From Lutimonas zeaxanthinifaciens (GTDB lineage Bacteria; Bacteroidota; Bacteroidia; Flavobacteriales; Flavobacteriaceae), in the NCBI RefSeq assembly GCF_030503675.1, contig NZ_CP129964.1, positions 1,240,001 through 1,304,000 on the forward strand: a stretch of 64,000 bases of DNA. The letters are read 5' to 3'. Shown here piece after piece: positions 41,724-51,016 of the stretch; position 1 is the stretch's first letter; every line of letters begins with the position of its first letter. The notes under the pieces were generated by a model. That model did no database searches. It worked only from the letters and a program-made list of their open reading frames with translations, and had not been told where the DNA came from. The position numbers and the translations under genes were made by a program.

Positions 41724-43526
41724 ATGAAAATATATTCACATAGATTGATCTATTTATTTGGGATAATTGCATCCTTTATTTCCGGATCTGTTTTGGCCCG
41801 GACAACGGATTCAGTCAACATTGACAGTTTGGTCTCTCAAGCAGTGTTAAATTCAGAAACCTCGATTTACGCCGGAAAATTTAAGGAAGCTGAGAGATTT
41901 GTCGATGCTTCTAATTTTGAGAATATGGAAGGGTATGGGCCTCTGCATAAAATGCAGCTCACCATTCAGGAAATAAGAGTGAACGAATTTATGAACAGGT
42001 TGAATGCAAGATCCACAAACTATTTGGAGAACCTGAAAAGATTAAAAGAATTGTCTCCCTATTCAAAAGAGGTTCGACATCAGAACACTAAGGGTAAGTA
42101 TTTTCTCAGTCTTTCACAAAATTATAACGCTATGGGATTATTGGATTCCGCTTCGGTATATGAAAAAAAGGCGATCTCAATTTTTAATGGGATCAATGAC
42201 TTTGAGGAGATTGCAAGAATAAGGGCTGGTATTATTTCGAGACTGCATAGTAAGTTGCTTGAAGCGGGGAAAAAGCAGGAGATTATTGAATTAATACCAC
42301 GGTATGAGGAGGAAATTGAGTACAGTAAACGTTACAGTAAGTATGCATTGGCCTATAATACAAGGCATTTAGCACAAATTCACAGAAGACAGACACTTGA
42401 TTTTTCAGAGGCTTTACGTTTGTTTAGAATCTCACTCGACCTAAGGCTGGAGATCGGTTTTAAGCCCTTTCTTCCTCCTTCGTATTCATCACTGGGAGAC
42501 GTTTATATGAAAATGGGTAAAAATGATGAAGCCCTGGATATGTATACCAGGTCAGTAGAATTGGCAGAAGAAATAGGGTTTGTTCGTTATCAGGTTTATC
42601 CCAATATTCAAATGGGAGATTTTTACCGAAACAATGGAAACCCAAATAAGGCGCTGAATTATTATACTAAAGCCCAAAGGTTAAGTGAAAATAATGATTA
42701 TTCCAATGGGGTTGTTGAGTCAACAGAAAGGATCCGAATGATTTCAGGTAAAGATCTCAATGAGAACGAAAATTTAAGGCTGCTCTACGTTGGGAACATG
42801 GGGGTTTTAATAGAGCATGACAACAAAACGGTTTTAATTGACGGACTTCACAAGGAGTACAAACCTGCTTATGCCTTTCCGACTAATGGTATGATTGATT
42901 CGTTGCTTTATGCAAAATATCCGGGATTTACCTCGATTGAACTAAATTTGATTTCTCACTATCACCAAGATCATTTTGACCCTGATCTAACTTTGCGTTT
43001 TATGAGTGAGAATAATTCCTCCCTTACCATAGGGCCCGAGCAAGCGAAGAAGGAAATCGCTGTTTCAAAGGGAAGTAGCAAAGAAAGTCTGGCCCGGGTC
43101 AAAGTGACACCTTCAGATCATAGAGTAAGGACATACGAGTTTCAGGGGATCGTCGTAAATTCAATTGATTGTTATCATACGTATCAGGAAAAGCATAAGG
43201 GAGTTCAAAATATCGCTCATCTGGTCGATATAAACGGATACAAAATTTTGCACGTTGGAGATGCTGATTGGAAGATGGCTGCAGAAGCATTGGATCAACT
43301 CAATTTGAAAGAATTGAATATTGATGTGGCGCTACTTCCGATCTGGATGTTAAACGATGAATCCTCAAAAAAGATGGTGAAGGAAAAAATCAATCCTAAA
43401 AATGTGATTGCAAGTCATATCGATCCCAGATCAGGACACGAAGTGGTAAACAGGTTAAACTATAGATTTCCAAATTCAACTGGGCTGGTAGAGTTAAATG
43501 AGATCATAGAAATAAAAAAAAAATAG
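41724..43526 (+). CDS. exported TPR plus metallo-beta-lactamase fusion protein
   Basis: A 600-aa exported protein with a signal peptide ending VLA-R (about residue 25). Residues 45-335 form a TPR-like solenoid (SSLGDVYMKMGKNDEALDMY, QMGDFYRNNGNPNKALNYY). Residues 345-600 form a UlaG/MBL-type domain with the metal site H412-Y-H414-Q-D416-H417 (ISHYHQDHFDP), HVGDADWK and ASHIDPRSGHE. The combination suggests that the solenoid recruits a partner and the MBL domain hydrolyses a substrate. The next gene follows 4 bp downstream, so an operon is likely. Confidence 0.85.
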   Translation: MKIYSHRLIYLFGIIASFISGSVLARTTDSVNIDSLVSQAVLNSETSIYAGKFKEAERFVDASNFENMEGYGPLHKMQLTIQEIRVNEFMNRLNARSTNYLENLKRLKELSPYSKEVRHQNTKGKYFLSLSQNYNAMGLLDSASVYEKKAISIFNGINDFEEIARIRAGIISRLHSKLLEAGKKQEIIELIPRYEEEIEYSKRYSKYALAYNTRHLAQIHRRQTLDFSEALRLFRISLDLRLEIGFKPFLPPSYSSLGDVYMKMGKNDEALDMYTRSVELAEEIGFVRYQVYPNIQMGDFYRNNGNPNKALNYYTKAQRLSENNDYSNGVVESTERIRMISGKDLNENENLRLLYVGNMGVLIEHDNKTVLIDGLHKEYKPAYAFPTNGMIDSLLYAKYPGFTSIELNLISHYHQDHFDPDLTLRFMSENNSSLTIGPEQAKKEIAVSKGSSKESLARVKVTPSDHRVRTYEFQGIVVNSIDCYHTYQEKHKGVQNIAHLVDINGYKILHVGDADWKMAAEALDQLNLKELNIDVALLPIWMLNDESSKKMVKEKINPKNVIASHIDPRSGHEVVNRLNYRFPNSTGLVELNEIIEIKKK

Positions 43527-43530
43527 ATAA

Positions 43531-44631
43531 ATGAAAATCAAAATAACAGCCTTGTTGATACTATTGTTCGGTTTGGTATGTTTTGCACAAATAGAAATAA
43601 TGAATGATTTTCAGCTGGGTGAATTTGGAGTAGGATTTAAAAACGAAAGAATTACTGATTATTCAAGATCATTCGATCACGATTACAGATCTGTACAACT
43701 ATTTCTATGGTACCCGACACAAGATCGATCTCAAAAAGCAATTCAATATGAACAATATTTTGGTTTTAATGATCCTGCGGGTAAATGGTCAGATCCAGGT
43801 TCGATGAGTAAGAGAATAGATAGTATGGTATCAAAGGAAGTAAGAAAACTTAACGAAGTAAATAATCTTCCCGTAGAGCTATCTAAATATAAAATGCTAA
43901 AGACAATAGCTCAGATTGAGGCCCCGTTTATGGAAGGACAGTTTCCTTTGTTGCTATTCGCTCCCGGGGGTAATACTTCGAGTCAATTGCATTCCGTTAT
44001 CTGTGAATATCTTGCCAGTCATGGATATATTGTGGCCAGTTTCCCATCGCTTGGAAATACGGGTTCTCAAAAATGGCCATTTAATCAGGTTGGATTGAAC
44101 CTTCAGATCGATGATATGTCTCTGGTGATCAACCATCTTAAACAGAATATGAGTCAGGTCAATATTGATAAAACAGGTTTGATAGCCTGGAGCGTTGGAG
44201 GGGTGTCACAGGGAATATATAGTATGAAAAATTCGAACATTGATATGTTCATCAGTCTTGATTCCGGCCTCGGCAGGGTTTACGGTTTGAATATGCTTAA
44301 GGAATCACCTTATTTTAATTACGCTAATTTTCAAATTCCTTACTTACATTTTACGGGTGATCAACCCGAAACGTACAAGGTCGAAAGAAGTTCTGAATTT
44401 TATGATTCAATACCCTCTGTCCATAAACATTCATTGGTTATCAAAGAGTTTGCTCATCAGCATTTTCCATCACAGCTCGGTATTATTCCGGCACTGGCTT
44501 CGGATCCAATGGATAAGAAGATCGTAGATGCCTATAAAAGAATGTGTCGTCTGGTACTTGTTTTTTCCAATAGGCATCTTAAAAACAGTGGAGCGGCCGA
44601 TAAGGAATGGATGAAATTGATAAAAAATTAA
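43531..44631 (+). CDS. exported PAF-acetylhydrolase/dienelactone-hydrolase-like alpha/beta hydrolase
   Basis: A 366-aa protein with Sec signal (ending VCFAQ). The architecture is that of the platelet-activating factor acetylhydrolase group: long N-terminal W-Y-P strand (FLWYPTQDR), LLLFAPGGNT oxyanion region and the nucleophile in AWSVGG (219-224, Ser221). The catalytic His is probably in EFAHQHFPSQ. It likely hydrolyses a short-chain ester. It begins 4 bp after the TPR-MBL stop. Confidence 0.84.
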   Translation: MKIKITALLILLFGLVCFAQIEIMNDFQLGEFGVGFKNERITDYSRSFDHDYRSVQLFLWYPTQDRSQKAIQYEQYFGFNDPAGKWSDPGSMSKRIDSMVSKEVRKLNEVNNLPVELSKYKMLKTIAQIEAPFMEGQFPLLLFAPGGNTSSQLHSVICEYLASHGYIVASFPSLGNTGSQKWPFNQVGLNLQIDDMSLVINHLKQNMSQVNIDKTGLIAWSVGGVSQGIYSMKNSNIDMFISLDSGLGRVYGLNMLKESPYFNYANFQIPYLHFTGDQPETYKVERSSEFYDSIPSVHKHSLVIKEFAHQHFPSQLGIIPALASDPMDKKIVDAYKRMCRLVLVFSNRHLKNSGAADKEWMKLIKN

Positions 44632-44675
44632 AGAAGAAACGCTATGGTTTTACAAGAAGATTTTAAAATGCTCAT

Positions 44676-44683
44676 TACTTTTG
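44676..44683 (+). promoter_or_regulatory. -7-like element TACTTTTG
   Basis: TACTTTTG matches the Bacteroidota -7 consensus TAnnTTTG 39 bp before the ATG at 44723. No TTG was found at a suitable distance upstream, so this is weak evidence for a promoter. Confidence 0.3.
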
Positions 44684-44722
44684 AATCCTTTATTCAATTA
44701 ATATCAACTAAACCTTACTATT

Positions 44723-45697
44723 ATGAAAAAATTTAAATTCTTAATGCAAACTAAACCTTTTAACAAATTGATTATCCTATTTTTACCAGGAATTTTGATG
44801 ATTCAATCATGTAAAAAGGATCAGAAAACTACTGAACCTGAGATGGTTGAATCAGAAAAGGATTATGTAGTAGAAATTATTACCGAGAACATGGATTTTC
44901 AAATGTCAGATACCATTTCTTCGGGCTGGAATACGTTTCGCTACAAGAACCTATCTCCGCAAACACACTTTTTTCTTATTGACAAATATCCTGAGGGTAA
45001 AACATCGGAAGATGCTGAAAAAGTGGTGGGCCCCGTATTTGACAGTGCCATGAAATTAATTATGGAGGGAAAAACGGAAGAAGGTTATGCCGAATTTGAG
45101 AAGCTTCCTGAATGGTTTGGCGAAGTTGTTTTTGTTGGAGGTTCGGGCTTACTCTCGCCAAATCAAGTGGGGGAAACAACGCTAAATTTAAAACCCGGAA
45201 AATACATTGTTGAATGTTACGTCAAAATGAGCAATGGGGTTTTCCATACCTCCATGGGCATGACAAAGGATATTGAGGTAACCACAAATGATTCTGGCAA
45301 TAAGGAATTAAGTGCTGATATTGATGTTAATGTTTCCAGTACCGAGGGAATCGTCTTTAATGACTCAATTAGCCCGGGTGAGCATACTTTTTCTGTTTTC
45401 TTTAAAGATCAGATCGTCCATGAAAATTTTGTCGGGCATGATATAAATCTTGTTCGGATCGATGGCAATTCTGATCTAAAGGTATTGGAAAATTGGATGA
45501 ACTGGGCGGATCCTAAGGGATTAATTGAACCTGCTCCTCAAGGATTTACATTTATGGGAGGTGTCAATGATATGCCACAGGGAAATAAGGGCTATTTTAC
45601 AGCAAGCCTGGAACCAGGGACTTATGCTTTAATTTCAGAGGTTCCCAATGCTTCAACCAAAAACATGCTGAAAACATTTATTGTGTTAAATGACTAA
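44723..45697 (+). CDS. lipoprotein with two cupredoxin-like domains, unknown function
   Basis: A 324-aa lipoprotein (MIQSC near residue 30; a longer than usual signal). It seems to have two similar halves, each starting with 'x-D-x-I-S-x-G-x-x-T-F' (DTISSGWNTFRYKN at about 70 and NDSISPGEHTFSVFFKD at about 214) and ending with 'L-x-P-G-x-Y-x-x' (LKPGKYIVECYVK; LEPGTYALISE). This fits a tandem of plastocyanin-like folds. The Cys/His pattern of a copper site is incomplete in the first and absent in the second. Function unknown. Confidence 0.72.
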   Translation: MKKFKFLMQTKPFNKLIILFLPGILMIQSCKKDQKTTEPEMVESEKDYVVEIITENMDFQMSDTISSGWNTFRYKNLSPQTHFFLIDKYPEGKTSEDAEKVVGPVFDSAMKLIMEGKTEEGYAEFEKLPEWFGEVVFVGGSGLLSPNQVGETTLNLKPGKYIVECYVKMSNGVFHTSMGMTKDIEVTTNDSGNKELSADIDVNVSSTEGIVFNDSISPGEHTFSVFFKDQIVHENFVGHDINLVRIDGNSDLKVLENWMNWADPKGLIEPAPQGFTFMGGVNDMPQGNKGYFTASLEPGTYALISEVPNASTKNMLKTFIVLND

Positions 45698-45794
45698 TTG
45701 AAGAACGTATGTTGCAAATGGTGATGCCGGATGGATAAGAATTAATGTAACAAAGTACGAACTGTTGAGTCAAATTGAAAAATTCAATTAGAAA

Positions 45795-46340
45795 ATGAGA
45801 TCAGAAGTATTACTGGCAGATTTGGTTGAGATGACTCAGGATATTTTAACACGTACTGAAAAGTTTTTGGATCTTTCGGAAGAAGCGTTGAATTTTAAAC
45901 AGGATAAAGATAAATGGAGTGCTTTGGAGTGCCTGAAACATTTGAATATTTGTGGCGCATTCTATATTGCAGAGATCAGGAACTCCATACAGAAATCCAA
46001 AAGATCCGGGGAGACTCAATTCAGAAGTGGATGGTTTGGAAACTTTTTTGCCAAAAGCATGCTTCCTGATGAAAAAATGAAAAAAGTCAAAACCTTTAAA
46101 TCGATGAACCCGGTCAATAGCAAACTGGATAAATCCGTACTTGAAGAGTTTCGAAATCAACAAAATTCTTTACTTGAGTTATTGGATCAAGCTAAAGGAG
46201 CAAGCCTGACAGCTAATAAGACAGGTATTTATGTTTCTAAATGGATTAGAATCAGATTGGGCGATTCTTTTAGGGTTGTAATCTACCATAATTTGAGACA
46301 TATCATTCAGGCTGAGAGAGCAATCCGCAAAACAAACTAA
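45795..46340 (+). CDS. DinB-like family protein
   Basis: A 181-aa cytoplasmic four-helix-bundle protein of the DinB/YfiT superfamily. The metal ligands are likely His in WSALECLKHLN and the His residues of YHNLRHIIQAERA. The family uses a divalent metal for thiol transfer, often in detoxification (bacillithiol or mycothiol). The exact thiol and substrate are unknown. Confidence 0.85.
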   Translation: MRSEVLLADLVEMTQDILTRTEKFLDLSEEALNFKQDKDKWSALECLKHLNICGAFYIAEIRNSIQKSKRSGETQFRSGWFGNFFAKSMLPDEKMKKVKTFKSMNPVNSKLDKSVLEEFRNQQNSLLELLDQAKGASLTANKTGIYVSKWIRIRLGDSFRVVIYHNLRHIIQAERAIRKTN

Positions 46341-46499
46341 AAATCTGGTAAATTTATTAAGAAGGATCTTCAGAATTAACATTGTTTTCAGATGATACAA
46401 TTTTTCAGGGGTATTTTACAGGTTTTGATAGGGATATGACCTTGTGCAATTGTATTGTTGTATTGAAATTTGTTATCAACAACTTAAAAATCAAAACAC

Positions 46500-47987
46500 A
46501 TGCAATATCTGGAAATACTAATGCTTCTGGCATCCGTTTTTTACATCGTTTTCAATCGTCCTGTCAACAAAAGGCTGAGCAAACCCTATGTGGTCGGTTT
46601 GCTGATCATCATACTACTTGTACATCTTTTATTTGAGGGATCACGCTGGCAAATGATACCGGCCTATTTCATTTGGCTGATTGCTCTAATCACAGCCTTA
46701 AGAAGGGCGGATGCAACACCTTCAACCCTGGTGTTTGTTCTTAAAACCGTTGGTCTATTTATTCTTTTGGCCTTGTCTGTATTGCTTCCCTCTGTGTTGC
46801 CCGTTTTTAAGTTACCGGAACCAACAGGGACCTATATCGTAGGAACAAAGGACATCCATCTCGAACTGGATCGCGATGAGGTAATTACAGTTGACCCATC
46901 GGATAAGAGAAACCTGATGATAAAAGCCTGGTATCCATCAACTGAAAATGGAGCTGAAAAGGATCCATATGTAGACAAAGCGGGAAGAAATGGCTTTGCG
47001 CAAAAATATGGCCTGCCGGTTTCATTTCTAAATTATCTGGATAAGGTCGACACCCATGTTTTTAGAAATGTTCCCATTGCGGACGGATCCTTTCCTGTTT
47101 TGATATTTTCTCATGGATACAATTCAAAAGCCAATGGGTACTATGCCTTGCTATCTGAAATTGCCAGTCAGGGATATGTTGTATTTGCACTTAATCATAC
47201 CTATGAAAGTACTGGCACTTCTTTCCCTGATGGAGCTGAGGCATATTTTGATTATGCTTATGCTGATAAGATTCAGAAAGATACCTGGCACCTGATGGAG
47301 CCCGTTATAGAATCCTTTAAAAGTGATCTTTCATTTGAAAATCGTCATAGCATTGTACAGAAAGGTTTAAGGGACTATTTTGTAAAAGACATGGTGGAGC
47401 GATGGGCAAGGGACATTATTGATGTGGACAAAAAACTGGATAACTGGAATAACTCCGGATTTTTTAAAGGAAGCCTCGATGTTTCAAAAGTTGGTGTTTT
47501 TGGTCATTCCAGAGGAGGTGGAGCGGCTGGTCATTCCCTGCTCATGGAAAGCAGAATAAAGGCAGGCATTAATCTGGATGGGGTTCAGTGGGGCAAGATT
47601 GTTGATACAACCTTTCAGAAACCATTTCTGTTCTTATCCGCGGACTGGCCTGCGGAACACGAGAATTTAAATCAACATGCCTATATTAATAAGAGTTCTT
47701 CTGTTTTTTATGAAGGTATAATCTCGCAAACGGGCCATAGTAATTTTATGGACATTCCATTGATGGTTCCTTTAAATTCCTTGAGTCAGGCCGGTAATAT
47801 AGACCCTCTCTATGGCCTTGAGATATCGAATAAGGTTGTTACTTATTTTTTTGATAAACACTTAAAGAATAGAGAGTTGGATATGGGGGAATTAAGTTCG
47901 AAATATGAAGAGCTGGATATCACGGTATATAAGGGAGATTCCTTATCTTCAGTTTCGAATTTGAAACAAACTTCTGAGGAAGAATAA
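46500..47987 (+). CDS. membrane-anchored PAF-acetylhydrolase-like alpha/beta hydrolase
   Basis: A 495-aa protein. Residues 1-105 contain about four hydrophobic helices, which is unusual for this family. The hydrolase part has WYPSTENG, FSHGYNSKANGYYAL, the nucleophile GHSRGG (335-340, Ser337) and SQTGHSNF for the catalytic His near 430. Platelet-activating factor acetylhydrolase-type enzymes act on oxidised phospholipid or short esters; a membrane anchor would fit a lipid substrate. It is divergent from the exported relative at 43531. Confidence 0.86.
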   Translation: MQYLEILMLLASVFYIVFNRPVNKRLSKPYVVGLLIIILLVHLLFEGSRWQMIPAYFIWLIALITALRRADATPSTLVFVLKTVGLFILLALSVLLPSVLPVFKLPEPTGTYIVGTKDIHLELDRDEVITVDPSDKRNLMIKAWYPSTENGAEKDPYVDKAGRNGFAQKYGLPVSFLNYLDKVDTHVFRNVPIADGSFPVLIFSHGYNSKANGYYALLSEIASQGYVVFALNHTYESTGTSFPDGAEAYFDYAYADKIQKDTWHLMEPVIESFKSDLSFENRHSIVQKGLRDYFVKDMVERWARDIIDVDKKLDNWNNSGFFKGSLDVSKVGVFGHSRGGGAAGHSLLMESRIKAGINLDGVQWGKIVDTTFQKPFLFLSADWPAEHENLNQHAYINKSSSVFYEGIISQTGHSNFMDIPLMVPLNSLSQAGNIDPLYGLEISNKVVTYFFDKHLKNRELDMGELSSKYEELDITVYKGDSLSSVSNLKQTSEEE

Positions 47988-48008
47988 ACAGACTTAGTCA
48001 CTCAAAAA

Positions 48009-48590
48009 ATGAACGATTCAAATATATTGAACAGACCCGAAATCCATGCGGAAATAGAGGCGAAATGCTCTGAAATTGGCTTTACCATGCCATCAGACCT
48101 TTATACAGGATCTCTTTTGAAGACATTAGTAAGTTCAAAACCCGGGTGCAATCTTCTTGAATTGGGGACCGGAATAGGTTTATCCTTATCCTGGATGGTT
48201 GACGGGATGGATGACATGTCCAGAATTATCTCGGTTGATAATGATTCGAAATTAACCGAAATAGTTGAGAAATTCTTCGCAAACGACAGAAGGGTTGATA
48301 TAGTTTGCGAGGATGGCTCGAAATGGATAAAAAATTATAATGGCGAAAAATTCGATCTGATATTTGCAGATGCCTGGCCTGGCAAATACAGCGAGATAGA
48401 AGAAGTTCTTGAGTTGGTTAATATTGGTGGACTTTACATTATTGACGACATGATATTGCAGCCTAACTGGCCCGAAGGTCATCAGGAGAATGTAAAGCAC
48501 CTTATTGAATATCTTGAAAAACGAGAAGATTTTAACCTGACAAAAATGAATTGGTCAACGGGTATAATTGTTGCATCTAAAAAGTTTTAA
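48009..48590 (+). CDS. class I SAM-dependent O-methyltransferase-like protein
   Basis: A 193-aa cytoplasmic methyltransferase with the glycine-rich SAM loop LLELGTGIGLS (49-59), an acidic end of the second strand (IISVDND), and the DLIFADAWPGKY catalytic strand seen in catechol-O-methyltransferase-type families. Length and motif order match the caffeoyl-CoA/catechol O-methyltransferase group without the insertion loop. The substrate is unknown. Confidence 0.83.
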   Translation: MNDSNILNRPEIHAEIEAKCSEIGFTMPSDLYTGSLLKTLVSSKPGCNLLELGTGIGLSLSWMVDGMDDMSRIISVDNDSKLTEIVEKFFANDRRVDIVCEDGSKWIKNYNGEKFDLIFADAWPGKYSEIEEVLELVNIGGLYIIDDMILQPNWPEGHQENVKHLIEYLEKREDFNLTKMNWSTGIIVASKKF

Positions 48591-48638
48591 GTATAAACTT
48601 CCGGATTATGAGGAATTTCATTCTATTTTAAAAAGTTG

Positions 48639-48663
48639 TTAAATGTCGTTAAAATTCATTTAA
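48639..48663. other. inverted repeat in the intergenic stretch before the PD40 lipoprotein
   Basis: TTAAATG and CATTTAA are 7-bp arms around an 11-bp spacer, about 100 bp before the start at 48763. It may be an operator or a chance AT-rich dyad. Confidence 0.25.
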
Positions 48664-48762
48664 GCATTTCAGAAATGTTGCAAATTTGGATTTAGTCAAA
48701 TAATGGATTTCATAGTGTTTAAGAATACCTAATGGAATCTAACTAAATTTTAAGCAATAGAT

Positions 48763-49758
48763 ATGAAATTTAAAATCATCTCACTATTATTTCTAATACT
48801 GAGCACAGCCTGTTCAAATAACAAAAAAGCGAATAAAACTGAACCATCTGTACGTATTACGCATCCTTATAGAATTGATTCAATTATTGAAAAACCTGTA
48901 AAGTTTTACCCCGAGGTGATCTCTACGAATATTGATAAATTTAATACCAGTATGAGTCCGGACGGTAGAACGATTTATTATACCGCCACTTCTCAAAAAC
49001 TGGGAATTACAGGAATTGCATACCAAAAATTTGAAGAAGGGAATTTTGGGAGCCCCGAATTTGTGCCTTTTGTGTGGGCTGATACACCGATGTCTGATGT
49101 TCAGATCTCACCGGATGGTAATCTGATGCTTTTTTCTACTTTTAAAGACTTCGAAGGTAAGCCGGACGGATTTAATTTCAATATCTGGGTTTCAGAGTTT
49201 AAGAATGGATCATGGCAGGATCCAACTCCATTCGGATCACCAATAACATCTTCAGGCAATGAGTTTTACCCGGTCATGACCAAGAATAGAAGCATTTACT
49301 TTTCTTCAGATAAATCAGGAAATTCAGATATATATTTTTCAAGGTTTGAAAACGGTGAATACCAGAAACCTGTTCGTTTACCTGACAATATAAATACAGA
49401 TAAGATGGAAGCAGATGCCTTTATATCAGTGGATGAATCTTTTATTATTTTTGTTCGTGTCGATGAACCTGATGGTTACGGTAAGAGTGATTTATACATT
49501 AGTTTCAGAGAAGATAATATGAAATGGTCAGATCCTGTTAATATGGGTGAGGGCGTTAACAGCGATGAGATAGATGGGAGCCCTTATGTAACACCTGATG
49601 GTATGTATTTGATATTTACATCAGGAAGAAAACAAGGAGGTATAAAGGAAAAAGCTGCTGAAGGCTATGAGAATTTCAAATCGATTATTTCTTCCAGTGA
49701 AAACGGATCGCTAAATTTTTATATCATGAGTCTTGATTTAGATAAATACAAGAATTAG
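48763..49758 (+). CDS. TolB/PD40-type beta-propeller lipoprotein
   Basis: A 331-aa lipoprotein (LSTAC, Cys17). PD40 repeats are plain: TSMSPDGRTIYYTATSQKL, DVQISPDGNLMLFSTFKDF, YPVMTKNRSIYFSSDKSGN, SPYVTPDGMYLIFTSGRKQG. It is related in style to the exported protein at 37333-38265 but lipidated. A carrier or sensor role is likely; it is not part of a TonB/Tol operon. A GNAT gene follows 4 bp later. Confidence 0.85.
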   Translation: MKFKIISLLFLILSTACSNNKKANKTEPSVRITHPYRIDSIIEKPVKFYPEVISTNIDKFNTSMSPDGRTIYYTATSQKLGITGIAYQKFEEGNFGSPEFVPFVWADTPMSDVQISPDGNLMLFSTFKDFEGKPDGFNFNIWVSEFKNGSWQDPTPFGSPITSSGNEFYPVMTKNRSIYFSSDKSGNSDIYFSRFENGEYQKPVRLPDNINTDKMEADAFISVDESFIIFVRVDEPDGYGKSDLYISFREDNMKWSDPVNMGEGVNSDEIDGSPYVTPDGMYLIFTSGRKQGGIKEKAAEGYENFKSIISSSENGSLNFYIMSLDLDKYKN

Positions 49759-49762
49759 TTGG

Positions 49763-50215
49763 ATGATTAAACCCCTGTCAAATAAAAACATCAGTATCGC
49801 TGAAACTATTTTTTCTGTTTTTCAGGCTTCTTACTCGGTGGAGGCTAAACTATTAAATGCTTCCGATTTTCCACCCTTAAAAAGGCCTCTTGAAGACTAT
49901 ATAAATTGTTCAACCGCATTTTTTGGATACTATTTTGGGGACGAATTGGCCGGGATTGTCGAAATCAATGAAACGGACCAGTTTACGCATATTAATAGTT
50001 TGGTTGTTCATCCCTCTCACTTTAGGCGAGGTATAGGGAAAAGCCTGATGCAATTTGTATTAAAAGAGTATAATTCGAAACGGTTTGTTGTTGAAACGGG
50101 CTTAGGCAATCGTCCTGCCATAAAACTTTATCAAAGTTTTGATTTTAAGGAGGTGAATCAGTGGGATACCGATCATGGAGTCAGAAAAGTTAAATTTGAA
50201 TTGAAAAAAGGATAA
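49763..50215 (+). CDS. GNAT family N-acetyltransferase
   Basis: A 150-aa protein with a full GNAT core: INSLVVHPSHFRRGIGKSLM (78-97), where RRGIG is the acetyl-CoA pyrophosphate loop, then VETGLGNRPAIKLYQSFDFKEV as motif B. It lies 4 bp after the PD40 lipoprotein gene. The substrate is unknown. Confidence 0.9.
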   Translation: MIKPLSNKNISIAETIFSVFQASYSVEAKLLNASDFPPLKRPLEDYINCSTAFFGYYFGDELAGIVEINETDQFTHINSLVVHPSHFRRGIGKSLMQFVLKEYNSKRFVVETGLGNRPAIKLYQSFDFKEVNQWDTDHGVRKVKFELKKG

Positions 50216-50260
50216 ATGATTCAGAAAAGTCTTTAAACTTTAATTTTAGAAAAGAATTTA

Positions 50261-51016
50261 GTGAATAAACAATATCATATACTGAATGGTGATGCATTAA
50301 TGGGTCATTTTCCCAAAAATATACCGGGGGAATTTATTGTTGCCCGGGAATGTTTCGTCGATGGAAAAGTTGATGGGAAAGGATTAGTTGAACTGTATAG
50401 AACAAGGGCAAATTTTCTGAGTGATCATTATCAGGTGTCACCACAAGATTATTATAATGATTCAGTAACTGAATTCGAAAAAATTGATGCTATAAAAGAT
50501 GATTCAGAGATCAATCTTTGGTTTGAAGATGATTTGTTTTGTCAGGTTAATTTCTGGTTCATTTCGTATCTATTGGCGAAAAAAAAAGAGAAGATTAAAG
50601 CTTATCTAATCAGGCCGGAAACACATGATCAATATGGATTCGGAGGATTGTCTGAGTCTGAACTTGTTTCGATTTACGATAACAGATCAGTAATTACGGA
50701 TCTTGATATATTGGCAGACCTTTGGATACATTATCAAAACAATGATCTAAAGAACTTAGCCTTAAATGCGAAAAAGTTGGGTCATTTGTATCCATTTATC
50801 GACAAGGCGGTAGAGGCACATCTGGATCGACTGCCTGATCATAATAATGAGGGAAGGCCTATCAGGTCCCTTAAAACCATAATGAGTGAATTAAAGACAG
50901 ATGATTTTGAGATTGTATTCAGAGAATTTTGTAAACGTGAAAGCATTTATGGATTTGGCGATTTACATGTGAAAAGACTGTTTGACAAAATAAAAAATAA
51001 CTCAAATCCACAATGA
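50261..51016 (+). CDS. DUF1835 family protein (GTG start)
   Basis: A 251-aa cytoplasmic protein with the DUF1835 start YHILNGDALMGHFP (5-18), VARECFVDGKVDG, and a helical C-terminus (DUF3658-like). No in-frame ATG is present near the N-terminus, and GTG 50261 places the DUF1835 motif at the usual distance from the start. Function is unknown. It overlaps the dehydrogenase gene by 4 bp. Confidence 0.85.
   Translation: MNKQYHILNGDALMGHFPKNIPGEFIVARECFVDGKVDGKGLVELYRTRANFLSDHYQVSPQDYYNDSVTEFEKIDAIKDDSEINLWFEDDLFCQVNFWFISYLLAKKKEKIKAYLIRPETHDQYGFGGLSESELVSIYDNRSVITDLDILADLWIHYQNNDLKNLALNAKKLGHLYPFIDKAVEAHLDRLPDHNNEGRPIRSLKTIMSELKTDDFEIVFREFCKRESIYGFGDLHVKRLFDKIKNNSNPQ

Noticed and set aside
46382-46636. 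84-codon frame before and over the start of the membrane-anchored hydrolase
   Set aside because: It overlaps the hydrolase N-terminal helices in another frame, with no recognisable composition or start signal.
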